Notes under the pieces: generated by a model
The model's input: only the letters and a program-made list of their open reading frames with translations
Told to the model about the DNA's origin: nothing
Databases searched by the model: none
Assembly (NCBI GenBank): GCA_907164885.2
Contig: OU015490.1
Coordinates: 233,342,832-233,406,831, forward strand
Length of the DNA: 64,000 nt
Direction: 5' to 3'
From: Dolomedes plantarius
Lineage: Eukaryota; Arthropoda; Arachnida; Araneae; Dolomedidae
Shown here: positions 1 through 11,670 of the stretch, piece after piece
Position numbering within the stretch: position 1 is the first letter of the stretch
How the letters are laid out: each line of letters starts with the position of its first letter
Made by a program: the position numbers and the translations under genes

Positions 1-860
1 GGAGCTTCGCATTGTTATACCGAAAAATGAAACAAAAGAATAAGGATTGCTGTGGTGTGTTGTCCCCTGTCAATACCTCCCAAGATCTTTCGTCTCAGTA
101 GTGTAAGCAATATTGGTGTCATTATTTTGGGCTCAGCTAGAATAAGGTGTACCTCATGCGATAGGCTGTCATAACTACGAAACAAACTTAATAGCTTTAG
201 CCACATTTATCTTTGTTTAGTGTCCTGTTTCAATGTATTTCACCTGGCTTAGCAACAACAGCAACAACATTTCTATATTTTTCGTTTCTAACGGTTCAAT
301 TATGAGTCTTTATTATTATAAGGAGGGTTTCGTAATTTTCACCAGAATTAGAAAGGTGTCCAAGACACTAAGATTGTAAGAACGAATGTTTACAGACGAT
401 CAATCTCAGAGTTATTATATCATCTCTTTCAAGTAGAAAGCTTTCTATTTTTTTCCTCATCAATTTTGTAAAAACCGGTACCATGAAAAATTGTGTTCTG
501 AGGATGTCCAGGACAATTTAAAGGAAATCGTATGCATTTTAGAACGATTTTTCTCAAACTGTCTCTATAAATATCACAATACACTTAAAAAACTGGATTA
601 ATTTAATTATATTGGTAAAGCCTGGATGATGTTTAATTTTGATGACTCCACAGTTCGCATGCATATTTTTTTTCTCTTTCGTAGATGGGAAAGTTTGATA
701 TATCCGCAAATCCCATTAGTTCTGTTTGAATATTTTTTGTTCTTTTGTACATAGGAAAAATTTCCAAAATGTTTGTATTTAGGTATTTTAAAAGTTTTAT
801 TTATAATAATTGGAATGGGCTTTGAAGGGCAAGACAATAATTTCGATCGAATATTGTGGG
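1..860. other. Intergenic, no gene seen
   Basis: AT-rich sequence with only short chance ORFs. An AAC/AGC-rich patch near 250-275 resembles the tail of a SINE, but no body could be recognised. Confidence 0.5.
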
Positions 861-1127
861 CTTTGAAAGAAATTTTTTTTTTTTTTTTTTTTTATCCAAT
901 GCGGAGGCACTTGTATTCAAACATTGGCCCTTACTACCGCCGCAGTTTTTACTGTCCATTTTATTGTGGGGGCACCATATAGGCGGACAGCATTACCCCC
1001 TATGAAGGGACGACACGAACGGGAGGCATTTTTCGTGCGGCAACGCTGGGACTCGATCTGAGCACCCTCAGCACCGAAACCAGCGCGCTGTACCACTGGG
1101 CCGCCACAAGCCCACTTTGAAAGAAAT
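861..1127 (-). mobile_element. tRNA-derived SINE (family A), minus strand
   Basis: A complete minus-strand SINE lies at 874-1114, flanked by the direct repeat CTTTGAAAGAAAT (861-873 and 1115-1127), the expected target-site duplication. Read on the minus strand it begins with a tRNA-like head carrying an A box (GTGGTACAGCGCGCTGG) and a B box (AGATCGAGTCC). A body ending in TGCCTCCGCAT follows, then a poly(A) tail seen here as the T run at 874-893. It is the same family as the plus-strand copy at 13194-13418. Its ORFs are not genes. Confidence 0.85.
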
Positions 1128-1599
1128 ATCTTCAGCAATTTGCTCTCAATTAAAAACTTTGATGTCAAACTTTGATAACAAAACATAGAATCTCTACATA
1201 GCATTTTATAGGGTTACAGTGTAAAGAATTTTATATCTATGCTTTTGAAGAGGGCAAAGCATGAAACCTTACTTAGACATACATTTAAAGATGATTCTAC
1301 GAGTAGTTCACGAAAGTGTTTATGAAGCAATATTATTTTGTTTGAAGCCTTACAGTTATTTTAACTGATAAAGAAAAAATCTGGCTTTCTTTTAAAAATT
1401 TTGCCTCTAAAAATCTTTTTCTCTCTTCATAAAACTGACTTTACTTTGTGTAGTGATGAAACCCTTTTAACTCTGGTGAAAAAATTGAGCACATTTTACC
1501 TATAACATCAGAGTCGAATTCACCTCTTTTATTTATTTCTTGAAAGATCTTTCTCAATTATAATTAAAACAAATTTTTAAAAAATCTTACACGAAAGTT

Positions 1600-1900
1600 A
1601 TGCCATCGAAAATTGGTAAGCTAGTGAGTTCTCTTTTGCAACATATTTAAATATTAAAGAATGTGCTCATGGACTGAATAATTTAATACATGATTTGAAG
1701 TAGAACGGAAAGTAAGGTACCAATTTGAAAATGCAAATTTAATTGGAACAGTAAACAGAACTAAGCGAAGATATAGAGTTGTGAGCAACTATATAGATAT
1801 TTTAATTATTATATTATATTATTCAGAAAAATTAGAAAAGCAAGTTCTAAAAGAAACATTACTGCTAAGAAAGGAAAAATTTAAAGCTAGTGAAAAATTC

Positions 1901-1955
<55 letters not shown>
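1600..1955 (+). repeat. Diverged segmental duplicate, copy 1, ending in (TA)n
   Basis: The stretch from about 1600 to 1900 matches 3825-4085 with many substitutions and indels; shared blocks include GGACTGAATAATTTAATA and ATGATTTGAAGTAG. Both copies end in a (TA)n tract (here about 1902-1955), so the tract was probably part of the duplicated unit. The unit is unclassified, and no coding capacity is visible in either copy. Confidence 0.65.
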
Positions 1956-2039
1956 CCCTTCAAAACAAAAAAAATAATTGAAAAAAATAATTTAGCGGAA
2001 ATAATTGCTGTTGATGTTTGTTACGCCACCACCCTGGAC

Positions 2040-2270
2040 GAACATGCCAGACCTGTGTCCATAAAAGGCTCAGAAAGAAAGGATGTTGCTCCGGTTTACA
2101 AGGGTAACACAAGGGTAGGAATACGTCTTAGGCTTATTTGTCACACATATCTGGCTGTCGGGTTACCGGCATCTATCCGACATGTGGTCGACGCCGACAC
2201 GAAAGTGAATCTTTTTCACACTTACCCAGCTATAGGGTAACCGACATCTAGCCGAGCCGACACGCGTTCA
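2040..2270. repeat. GC-richer block with a two-copy internal repeat
   Basis: A moderately GC-rich segment in which about 2150-2204 (GGGTTACCGGCATCTATCCG) is repeated imperfectly at about 2224-2267 (GGGTAACCGACATCTAGCCG). A related CCGGCTAGATGTG occurs at about 2566 in reverse orientation. It looks like a fragment of an interspersed repeat. No ORF of note. Confidence 0.4.
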
Positions 2271-2599
2271 GACCTCATTTTTATTTGACCTTCATTCAGT
2301 ACACGTTCCCGTTTTTTTCCTGTTGGCCCAACTCTTCAAAACCATTATTTAACTCTTTAAAAACCTTGACCCAAACACTAATTTCTTTAATTATGTCCTT
2401 ATAAGATTCTTCTGTTTTATCCCATAAAATAGGACGATCATGAACTAATGTAATCAGTACTTCAAGATCAACTTCTGCCATGATAACAAACTTTGACCTG
2501 GTTTAACACAAAAACAAGAACAACAAAACCAGGAAACAATCGTAGAAACTGTAAATGACACGTGCCGGCTAGATGTGTACTCCGGGAAAGAGTGAAACA

Positions 2600-2735
2600 G
2601 GCCTTACCACAGGTGTTACCTCAGGTGTTACCTCAGGTGTTACCTCAATGTTGAGCTAATAACTCTAGAAACGACAACTGGAGGGTTCGTCCCCCATCCC
2701 TCGTGGAAGGACATAAAAATACTTTTATACTATGA
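2600..2735 (-). repeat. Short tandem repeat in a SINE fragment (family C)
   Basis: Three perfect 12-bp units AGGTGTTACCTC run from 2611 to 2646. The next bases, to about 2725 (GGAGGGTTCGTCCCC, then CTCGTGGAAGGAC), match the body of the minus-strand SINE at 10850-11080. This is therefore a truncated member of that family with an expanded internal 12-mer. Confidence 0.45.
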
Positions 2736-3824
2736 GAAAATGAACAATTGAAAAACTGTCTCAATCGTACCATTCGGACATTAACCTGTAGTGGTTTCAT
2801 GATTTGCTAATGTAATGTAAATTATGAAATTGTAAATCTCCTAATTGTTAATAAAACAGCCCTGACAGCCTGAAAATATATAAAAACGGATATTGAATAA
2901 AAATTATCAACGCATTTTATTCTCAAATCAAGGTCTTAATCTCCTTATATATTTTATTTGGTCTCTAACATCATTAGGGGATAGCATTTTAACGACTATC
3001 CCGTACAGAGAAATCGGTAATCTAAATGTATTGTAAAAGCATTTAGTATTAAAAGAAATCGGAATCAAAATTATTTGTTCCTTGCAAAAAATTTGCGTTA
3101 ACTTATTTGCTTACGTCTTAATTTACCATGTAAATGTTTGACTTGTGGTATAAAGAAACTGCATTTTTTACTCATTCTTTAATAACTTTCTAAATTCAAA
3201 TAAATTTATATCCATTTCAATAAATAATTTGGTCTACTCATGTAAAACCAAAATCGAAAAAAAAAACAGGAATGCCAGCCCTTTTGAAGAAAGAGAAGTA
3301 AAATATCGTGAATTTAAAGGTATTTTCAATTTTAGATTATTCCGATCAATTGACTACCTGCCTTTGAAATTGGATTTCACTGTAACCGATCGCATTTCTT
3401 ATGGAAATTTGAAAGAGACTAGGTTATTTCGTCAAAAGATACAACTAAACGTTTTTTTTTGTAAAGGAAACACCCTTTGAGTACCTATTTATTCCAGTAA
3501 ACATTCAAAATGTTAATAAAAGATTTTATCGATAAAACAAGTATCATTAAGTATTAGTTGTCCGTTTCACTCAAGTTAAAGGTCATTCTCTAACAGATAC
3601 TTCGATTATAAAACCTGAAACTTTTATTGATATTTGCGTTTAAGAAATTAACTGTAAATAATTGGCACCAAGTGCAGTTTGAAAAGAAAATTTTAAAATT
3701 CAGTATCAATTGAAATGAGGATAAATCATGAAACTGAGAAACGAAATTGACATTGAGTTTCAAATTATAATTACTTTTCTTGTTTTTGTTTTTTAAATAC
3801 GTCTTGCATCAAAATTACATATCT
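2736..3824. other. Intergenic, no gene seen
   Basis: AT-rich, with no convincing coding, RNA or repeat signal. The 83-codon open frame at 3229-3480 is compositionally like its surroundings and shows no domain. Confidence 0.5.
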
Positions 3825-4084
3825 CAGGTTGGCATGGCAGCGAGTTCCCTATACAATACCTTTAATATTAAAGAAAATGCTGAAGGACTGAATAATTTAA
3901 TATCATGATTTGAAGTAGGAAAGTAATGTACGAATTTAAAATGCATATAAATTTTAACTGTAAACAGAACCTAAACGAAGAAATACTGTTGTGCAACTAT
4001 ACAAGTTTGTTAATTATTCAGAAGCATTAGAACGTTAGCAAAAGAAAATAGTTACTGCTAATGGAAAATTACTTAAAGTTTATA
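3825..4084 (+). repeat. Diverged segmental duplicate, copy 2
   Basis: Partner of 1600-1900, in the same orientation about 2.2 kb downstream, and again running into a (TA)n tract. The similarity is patchy, so the duplication is old. Confidence 0.6.
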
Positions 4085-4098
4085 ATATATATATATAT

Positions 4099-4147
<49 letters not shown>

Positions 4148-4148
4148 T

Positions 4149-4228
<80 letters not shown>
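4085..4228. repeat. (TA)n microsatellite
   Basis: About 140 bp of nearly pure TA dinucleotides with a few TTA/TAA interruptions. Confidence 0.95.
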
Positions 4229-4234
<6 letters not shown>

Positions 4235-4726
4235 CATGAGCATTATATTTGTTTGAACTTAATGTCTATGGGCAATACTCAGACTTATGTATAAGATATG
4301 TATATGTTTAAAATTATGAACAATATAACATATATAACGTATGAAATATTACATGATTTTAAACCACGAAAATTAATATTAAAGAAACTAAACTACTTGC
4401 GTTCTATATAATCAATTTCAAACACGATTGAGATTCTCTACTTTTAAAATATACACACTGTGAGGAAAATGATTTCAAAATAACATTACTCAGATTTTAC
4501 ATTCAATCAGTTCAAATTTATTACCTTACACCGACACAAGGTAGTTGGAAAAGTTAAAATGGAAATATTTAAATTAACAAAATAAAATTTAATGATGGAT
4601 TTACCAAGAAAAATAAAAAGTGAATGGCTCATATATCCATGCTTTGAATGACATAAATTAGTCTTTAATAAGGTAATTTTTAGCTACACACACAGAAATA
4701 TTTTTAATAACCAATTTTCACTAGTA
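4229..4726. other. Intergenic, no gene seen
   Basis: AT-rich, with no ORF, RNA or repeat that can be supported. Confidence 0.5.
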
Positions 4727-4771
4727 AATATATATATATATAATAGTATATATATTATATATATATACTAT

Positions 4772-4853
<82 letters not shown>

Positions 4854-4866
4854 AGATAGATAGATG
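4727..4866. repeat. Compound microsatellite (TA)n-(GA)n-(GATA)n
   Basis: A TA tract to about 4814 is followed by about 18 GA dinucleotides (4815-4850) and four GATA units (4851-4866). Confidence 0.95.
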
Positions 4867-5335
4867 ACATATCAAGGTCTTGTAGAAGCAGCTAGAAAAG
4901 AGTTCGTTTGGGACGCAGTAAACAGGCGAATTATTACTATAGTTTTATAATATTCATATACAGTTCCCCATAGGAAGGGAGCTAGGCCCAGGGACATGAA
5001 ATGTAAACGAAAAATGACAGAAGCAAAGGCCGGGCTTTCAGCCGTATTCACATTTTTATATCGGGAAAATACAAAAGAGGTGATGCAAAGGTTATTCCTA
5101 TGACGTTATATTACGTCATGGACTAGTGCGTGTCCAATTGATTCTTATCGGCCCATTCTCCCTAGATAGGGCTTATACTAAGTCTGTGAGATCTTCTCTG
5201 TCTACAGGGGAACTAAGGGATTAAGTTCTGCAAACTTTATGAGCTGTTACATCATCTTTAGAAATAAATTATATCTTGCAAGATCATAGAAGAGTCAGAG
5301 TATTAATATAAAAATATTTTTATATTCCATATATA
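4867..5335. other. Unique intergenic sequence with a CRE-like dyad
   Basis: Less AT-rich than its surroundings. No coding frame. It contains ATGACGT (5100-5106) and ACGTCAT (5113-5119), two inverted CRE-like half-sites six bases apart. Whether they work as a bZIP site cannot be told. Confidence 0.35.
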
Positions 5336-5337
5336 CA

Positions 5338-5376
<39 letters not shown>

Positions 5377-5393
5377 ATATACTATATATATAT

Positions 5394-5431
<38 letters not shown>

Positions 5432-5440
5432 TATATATAA
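5336..5440. repeat. Compound (TATC)n-(TA)n microsatellite
   Basis: About ten TATC units are followed by TA repeats with minor interruptions. Confidence 0.95.
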
Positions 5441-5603
5441 ATAACAGCTTAATATTTAAGATTATTTCATTCATTAACGAATACAGTCTCTCATATTACC
5501 TGCTGAAAGAATTACTCGTTATGTATGTTTCCTGATTTTAAGTCTACGATGCTGATCTTGACGATCAATATTTATTCGAAGCTAGCTAGACTTGTTGAAG
5601 ACT

Positions 5604-6067
5604 CAGTAGAACCTCAATTTATCCGGACTAACTGGGACCATAGGCAATCCGGCTAATTGAAAAATCCAGATAATCCGGCAATATAGGTAATTAGCAAAAG
5701 CGAATTCCTTAACTAAGGAGACTTACGTTTATTACGATAAAAAAATAGGGTTTGTACAAAATTACACAGTATTGTTAGAAAGGCATTAAAAAATATAAAA
5801 ATAACTTTTCACACAGTTCTAACAAGAAATGGTAAGTCTAGAAAACTTTCTTAACTCAACAAAAACATTTTATTACCATAATCTATTGTACTTTCAATGC
5901 AGGAACTGTACATTGAATGAAACTAAAAAAGAAAATATTTGGCATATTTGTAGTACGTTTCTTGCTATCATAGTTAAAAATTATTGTATATGTGACCATT
6001 AAATAGAAATAATATCTACAAATCTGATCCGGATCCAACGAGGCCCATACTAACGAGGTTTTAACTG
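5604..6067. mobile_element. Tigger/pogo-like nonautonomous element
   Basis: The left end CAGTAGAACCTCAATTTATC and the right end, in reverse complement CAGTTAAAACCTCGTTAGTA, form imperfect terminal inverted repeats of the CAGT-AACCTCG type known from pogo/Tigger elements, with TCCGGAC/ATCCGGAT just inside. The right end abuts TA (6068-6069); the left TA looks mutated to CT. About 460 bp, AT-rich, no transposase frame, hence a MITE or an internally deleted copy. Confidence 0.6.
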
Positions 6068-6104
6068 TAGTAAGTGAAAATTAAAAGCTCATTACAACAA
6101 TCGG

Positions 6105-6435
6105 TTGTTGTTGCTAATACCCCTGGTCGGAAGTGTGCCTGACCCAGGTCTATATAGCTTTTGTGGGCTCAAGAATGTGATTTTCAGTAGCACCACAAAG
6201 GGTTGAAGTCCTCTTAGCTAGGTGCCACCAGTCAATTTTCGCCGAGCCCGTCCAAGGACGACATCTGAAGGCTAGTACCCTCTCTGGCGTCATAGGAGGA
6301 ATTTTCGATCTACGGATTTAAGTATCCATATCCGATCTACACAGAAAGGTATTTTAATGGTGATTGTCTTGATTTGAACTGAACACATTCGTAGCCCAAA
6401 GCCGACGCGCTAGACACTAGGCTACCTCTGCCCTC
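6105..6435 (-). mobile_element. tRNA-derived SINE (family C), minus strand
   Basis: On the minus strand this starts near 6435 with a tRNA-like head: GAGGTAGCCTAGTGTCTAGC as A-box region and AGTTCAAATCAAG as B-box-like. A body of about 250 bp follows and ends in an (AAC)n-type tail, visible as GGTTGTTGTTGC at about 6103-6114. The body shares GATCTACGGAT and CCATATCC with the minus-strand block at 35395-35651 and more loosely with 10850-11080. No clear target-site duplication. Confidence 0.6.
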
Positions 6436-6557
6436 CAACATCTGTAAAAATATGAAAGGGACTTCTCTGAAAAATAAATGTATGACATTTGCGACCGAAA
6501 GGACACCCTCATCATTGCTGTGCGAGTCGACGATCTACATATATATCTCTATCTTAT

Positions 6558-6596
<39 letters not shown>

Positions 6597-7064
6597 AATG
6601 TGTAATATATCCATTACATCCGTCCTTTAAAATACAACCAGAAAAGGAAAACTAGCTCATAGGTACATGGCTGGAGCTAGACTCGGCCATGTAAATATGA
6701 GCATAGATTTATATGGCTGGAGAAGCCTGAAAGGAATAAAAATTTTGATGCTGTCGAATCGATTTAGAGGGGACAAAAAATACATCCGTCCATTTCAGAA
6801 GACGGCTCGAAAGCGAATATCACCTTTCAACCTTACGCGCGGGGCTAAAAAAACATGTGGATATTATTTGTAGGGTCAGCAAATACAGAGCTCGCGATGC
6901 GAACGCACTCCTTTCTCCAGACGTATACACGTGCAGAAATGCAAAGGCATACGATTCATGGGAAGTTCTGTTCCTAAGGGTTTTAAAGCGATAAATTAAG
7001 ATTACTGCGGATTGGATTTAAGAAAGGGAATTTAAATGCTAGAATGGAGGGCAATATAAATATA

Positions 7065-7065
<1 letters not shown>
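6436..7065. other. Intergenic with (CA)n-(TA)n tract
   Basis: Contains (CA)n then (TA)n at about 6556-6596. The rest is fairly GC-rich unique sequence with short open frames (6667-6873) that have no recognisable domain and mixed codon use. No gene called. Confidence 0.45.
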
Positions 7066-7140
<75 letters not shown>

Positions 7141-7175
7141 CACATATAATATATATATTATATATATAATATACA
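7066..7175. repeat. (TA)n microsatellite
   Basis: About 70 bp of uninterrupted TA plus flanking imperfect TA stretches. Confidence 0.95.
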
Positions 7176-9100
7176 GGGTGAAAAGTCATAGAAAAATTAA
7201 AATTTCAAGAATTCGAAAATTATAGCCTGTAGCACGATGCGGTTTTCTGAGAAATGCTGAATTAAAATTTCAAAAATCTTCTGGCAGGGATTGAATTTCT
7301 TATAACAAAAGAGAAAAGTTTTGGAGAATGAACAATATTTCTATGAAAAGGGTTTGGAAAAGTATTTTGTATTCAAAACGAAAAACACTTGTCGTATAAG
7401 ACGCATGGATAAAACAAGTATATAATTATTGTGAGTTCATAAAATCAAAATTTAGAAACACTTGTAATTTATTTACTGATTTATTGTCTAATTGATGCAC
7501 TTTAATAAGTATAATATATATATATATATATATATATACATTACTACAGTGGGAAGAGTCCTACTAAATTAACACAAATGATTAAAGTTAATGGGTGGAT
7601 TTAGAGATATTCATGTACATATATGGTGTAAAGTTCTACTCTATGCCCCCTATAATATTATTATTACTTATGAGATTTTCGATTATTCTATTAGACATTA
7701 TTTTAGCATAGGTTATTTTTTTGTCGTTTACCATGTTAAAATTTGTATTATTGGAACTTTGTTAAGGATAACTATGCACCCATGATATTATCATCATTTT
7801 TTAGATTTTCCATAATTATATTTTTACTATTTCAGCAAATGCTGTTTACCCAGTTAAAACTGTATTATAGGGAAACAAGGAAAGTATATTTTATAAGTTT
7901 CAAATATCAATGTTTGTATCAGAAATCTTACTGACTGCTTTCCCTTTTACACAGATTTATAAAGTAGAATTTGTTTTTCTTATCGTATGCGGCCCATTTT
8001 GAAATGCACTAATATTGACTCAAAGATATTTGATAGTAACTACTCATACGATGTCACTTTAGATACGATGTCCAGTTTAGTTTTCGTCCTTGGATGTAAA
8101 TTGCAAAAAATCTCTATAATTCAAAGAACTCTTTATGGAAATGAATACAAATATAAACATGTGAGATTTTAGTAGTATGCGATTGCGTTACATTTTAGTA
8201 TGCAATTTCAAAATACACATTTATACATACAAATATATGATGCTAAATTTAACTTCCCCTCTGAAAGCTACAAATGAGATACTGGAGAGGAAGGAAATTA
8301 AATGATACCATTTAATGAAAATGCAAGATTGGGTTATTTAATCTGATAACACTAACAAAGTTTCGCGATCTCTTTCCTTTGGCGAACTCTTTCCTTTCGA
8401 CGCATCAGCAGTTATTAACAGTGCCATTGAAGATCCAAGAAATCTATTAAACGATTATTTAGCAACTGTTACCGGTTACTAACTTTTAAATTGTTGGGAT
8501 GTCAATGCTAAATGGTGTTTTTTCATGTTGCATGTTACGATTAATATTAAGTTACGAAATTTAAAAAAAAAGTCTTGGCGAACGTTGCCAGCTCTCACCA
8601 CTGAAAAATTGTAAATAGTGGAAACTGACAATTGAAGTAACAGAAAAAGAAAAGAGGAAAGATATGGATTAAAGAAAATCACCGAAGAGAAAGAAAAAAA
8701 ATCTTACAAAATAAATTAAAGGATTAAATATTAATCAAAATATTGAGACACTAACATAATATTCAAAATTTATAGGTTTTTAAAGTAAAGAAATATAAGG
8801 AGTTTAACTTCAATCTTTTATCAGAGTGTCGGTGCTACGTGTAATACAGAAACTTTTTATTGAGTTCAGAAATCAAACTTCGATCTCAGATGCTATTTTC
8901 CTTCAAAAATTCAAATCTCACGTCTTCTGAAGAATAACTGCTTTTCGCTTAAGAATTAATTCCCTTGTTATGGTAAATTTTGAAGTTAATTTCCGTTTCC
9001 ATTAAATTTTGACCGGCTTTGGTGAATTTAAGTTTCTGTTACTAAATGATTCCTTATAAATATATGCAACCAAATATAATAAGGGTGAAATAAATATTAT
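7176..9100. other. Intergenic, no gene seen
   Basis: AT-rich, with a short (TA)n at 7511-7537. ACAGGGTGAAAAGTC at about 7173 looks like a mariner-type end, but no matching inverted partner was found. Several 60-67 codon open frames are of chance length for this composition. Confidence 0.45.
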
Positions 9101-9357
9101 AGTATCGGATGGTTAGGCCATGTATATAAATTTGAAGACACTGACCCTGTTAAAAAACTGCTTTTTTATGGACTGGGAAGTACTAGTAGAATAGGGAGAC
9201 CATATACTAGATGGATTGATTGTGCCGAAAGAAATCTTAAGACCATTGGAATTAACCGGTGGAGAATATAGGCGTCTGATTGCGCTGGATGGAAAAAAAA
9301 ACTGACTAGGACTGCTTTGGCCTGTACCTGGCTGTCGTGTTGAAGAAGAAGAAGAAA
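9101..9357 (+). pseudogene. LINE 3' end (RTE-like), reverse-transcriptase C-terminus
   Basis: The plus strand reads a decayed C-terminal tail of a non-LTR reverse transcriptase: GWLGHVYKFED, then RIGRPYTRWIDCAERNLK and GINRW, an in-frame stop at about 9268, and then the end of the frame (stop 9341-9343). The 3' end is a short (GAA)n tail (9342-9357), like the TTC tail of the LINE at 61257-61765. W-L-G-H-V followed by G-R-P-x-x-R-W is typical of the tail found in arthropod RTE-type elements. It is 5'-truncated and cannot make protein. Confidence 0.75.
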
Positions 9358-9429
9358 GGCTTTCTTAATTATTAGATAACAATTATAGAGATTTAACACT
9401 TCTTCCCTACCTTGGGTATATATATATAG

Positions 9430-10045
9430 AAGTGGCACTCTAATGAATTAGATTCAAACACAGTTCTAAATTGCTAAAAATGTTTATTTAAACATTTGCA
9501 CATATAAGTTTGCTTGTCAACATAAATTATGCGTACTTCTGGTACGAGTTGTATACACATTTTTTGCAAGGAAATACAATTCAATATACTCACTAGTATA
9601 ACTACTCATGCAAGAAAAATACAATTTGAAATACTCACAGATACTTCGAAAGTCAACCAGCAATGCTGCTTCGTAAACTCTGGCCTCTAACCACTAAATA
9701 ACATTCGCCTAACAAGAACTCGCGTAGGTTTGAAGCAACCTAACTATACGCCTCGAGCGGCTGCTTGCACCACTCAACTATAGACAAACCAGACTCTAGG
9801 CCTAGCTCCAGCTCGATACTTCGTTTCGTCATCTCTACTCTTCCTTTCACTTCCTTCGACCCTTCTTTAATTTAGCTGCTCGGCATTTATACCAGCAGCC
9901 TATACTGCAATTAGCATATCTTAAGCGACTTTTTTAACTTTATTCACCTAAAAGTTCGATTATTTTGAATAGAACCTTATGTAAACCTTACACAATTACA
10001 GATAATCGTGTGCGAAAACTTTTACGACAACCTATCTTCTACACA
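9430..10045 (-). mobile_element. LTR-like block, minus strand (candidate solo LTR)
   Basis: A GC-richer block. On the minus strand it shows a TATA-like GGTATAAATGCC (near 9885), about 400 bp of unique sequence, then an AATAAA-type signal in TTTAAATAAACATTTTT (near 9485) about 50 bp before the block ends. That order (TATA, transcribed region, poly(A) signal) is what an LTR contains. No TG...CA ends with a target duplication could be fixed, so a cellular promoter or another repeat is possible. Confidence 0.3.
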
Positions 10046-10090
10046 ATGCTAACAGGTTAACTATATTTTAAGATGCTAAGCCTATACCTT

Positions 10091-10355
10091 GGGCAGTCCG
10101 TGAGACAAACTACTGCATCAATTCACTTCATTTTGGTATTAAACGAAAGATTTTAATGTATAGATGTGTAAAATTTGGTTTTTACAACCGCAATTTCTAT
10201 TAAGTATCTATATATTTAAGTTGCCGATTCTTTGGGCAGTCCGTGAGAAAAAACTACTGCATCAATTTACTTCATTTTGGTATTAAATGGAAGATTTTAA
10301 TCTATAGATGTGTAAAATTTGGTTTTTGCAACCGCAATTTCCATTAATTAGCGAT
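10091..10355 (+). repeat. Two-copy tandem duplication, 143-bp unit
   Basis: GGGCAGTCCGTGAG starts a unit at 10091 and again at 10234. The two copies are about 90% alike through CAACCGCAATTTC and then diverge. Confidence 0.85.
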
Positions 10356-10380
10356 ACTTTACAATTTAAAATTGCTCCCA

Positions 10381-10543
10381 GCGCATGCTCAGAGACATGT
10401 TTAAATCTGGTTTTGGATACTGACTAACCTCGAGGTCGCATAAACAAATTAATTTGTTTCTGCGCATGCCCAATGACATATTTAAATCTGGCTTTAGATA
10501 CTTACTAAGCACGAGGCCGCATAAACAAGTTAATTTGTTTATT
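10381..10543 (+). repeat. Two-copy tandem duplication, 81-bp unit
   Basis: GCGCATGC starts a unit at 10381 and again at 10462; both contain TTTAAATCTGG and GCATAAACAA.TTAATTTGTTT. It follows directly on the 143-bp duplication, so the whole 10.09-10.54 kb stretch is locally duplicated DNA. A (CT)n tract follows at about 10560-10578. Confidence 0.85.
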
Positions 10544-10849
10544 TCGAATAATCCCCCTAGCTCTCTCTCTCTCTCTCTGCCATTATCATATGTAATCATG
10601 TTTGTGAGATATAGATTTAAACCTGAGATATAGATTAAACCTGACGGAAATTGCTTATTTCGTGCCGTTGAGTACCATATTTATTTTTATTGGGTTCAAT
10701 AGCAATTTTTTAATGTTCACTCTATGGAATATGAAAAATAGTGGCGTTTGACGCTACAAAATTAAACTACCCTGAAGCCTCCTTTAAATTATCTTACCAT
10801 ACCTATTACACACATACCTATTAAAAGCAACCAATTTGGGCACTATATA

Positions 10850-11080
10850 GATTCACCAACGCCATCAGCTGGCGTCACCTGGATATTTGGCTGAAAACCT
10901 CAGGTGTGATATCTGGTAGGTTCGTACCCTCCTCTCCCCCCATACCTCATGGAGGGACTTTTCGGCCTACTGATTATCGTGCCCACACCAGGCGTAGTCA
11001 CAAACATATTTAGTTACACTTGTCGGGATTCAAACCGAACCCCCTCAGGCTAATCTCCGATGGGCTAAGAAATAGACCTC
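10850..11080 (-). mobile_element. tRNA-derived SINE (family C), minus strand
   Basis: On the minus strand the head near 11080 reads TAGCCCATCGGAGATTAGCC with a B box GGTTTGAATCCCG. A body follows containing CCGAAAAGTCCCTCCATGAG and GAGGGTACGAACC. It is diverged from the copy at 6105-6435. No clean target duplication was found. Confidence 0.55.
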
Positions 11081-11670
11081 TTCATTGAAATACATCTCAT
11101 TATTAATATTTTATATTTATAAAAGTCACTAAGTGCATAGTTATAAAATTATTTATAAAAAACGGGATCATGTTACACATTATTCAATTGATTTTTCAAG
11201 TAAACTTGTTATGCTGCTTAATTCGAAAAAAGAAATCTTCTTGTATTCAGTAAAAAAAAAATAAATAAATAAAGTGGGTAATTTTTTAAATATGCAGATA
11301 CGACACAGAGAAAATCACTTTTGAGCTATCCAGACTTCATAAACTTACATCTACGTGAAGGATCCTTCTACAGAAATCATGAAAATCAGTATTAAAAAAT
11401 TAATATTTGAATTATCACCAGGGGAATAATTATCACCAAATGTAGAATCTAAAAGTCATTAAATTTCTTCCCGATATTTTGAATTCTTTGATACTGAGAA
11501 CTACAAAAAAGTCGAAAAAAGTATATTAAATTATTGCTTGTTAGGCTATTTGAGAAAGAGTGACAAAAAAAAAAAAAATATAACGCACTTCTAAATGCCG
11601 AGGAAAAAAGTAATCGATTTGGGTCGAGTGAAGTATTTTGTCCTTGAATGCAAAAAATAACGAAGTTGTT

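Noticed and set aside
917..1204. 95-codon minus frame; also 12991-13314, 13068-13307 and 13186-13389
   Set aside because: They lie in or across SINE family A copies.
7173..7300. mariner-like end ACAGGGTGAAAAGTC
   Set aside because: No inverted partner or transposase fragment was found nearby.
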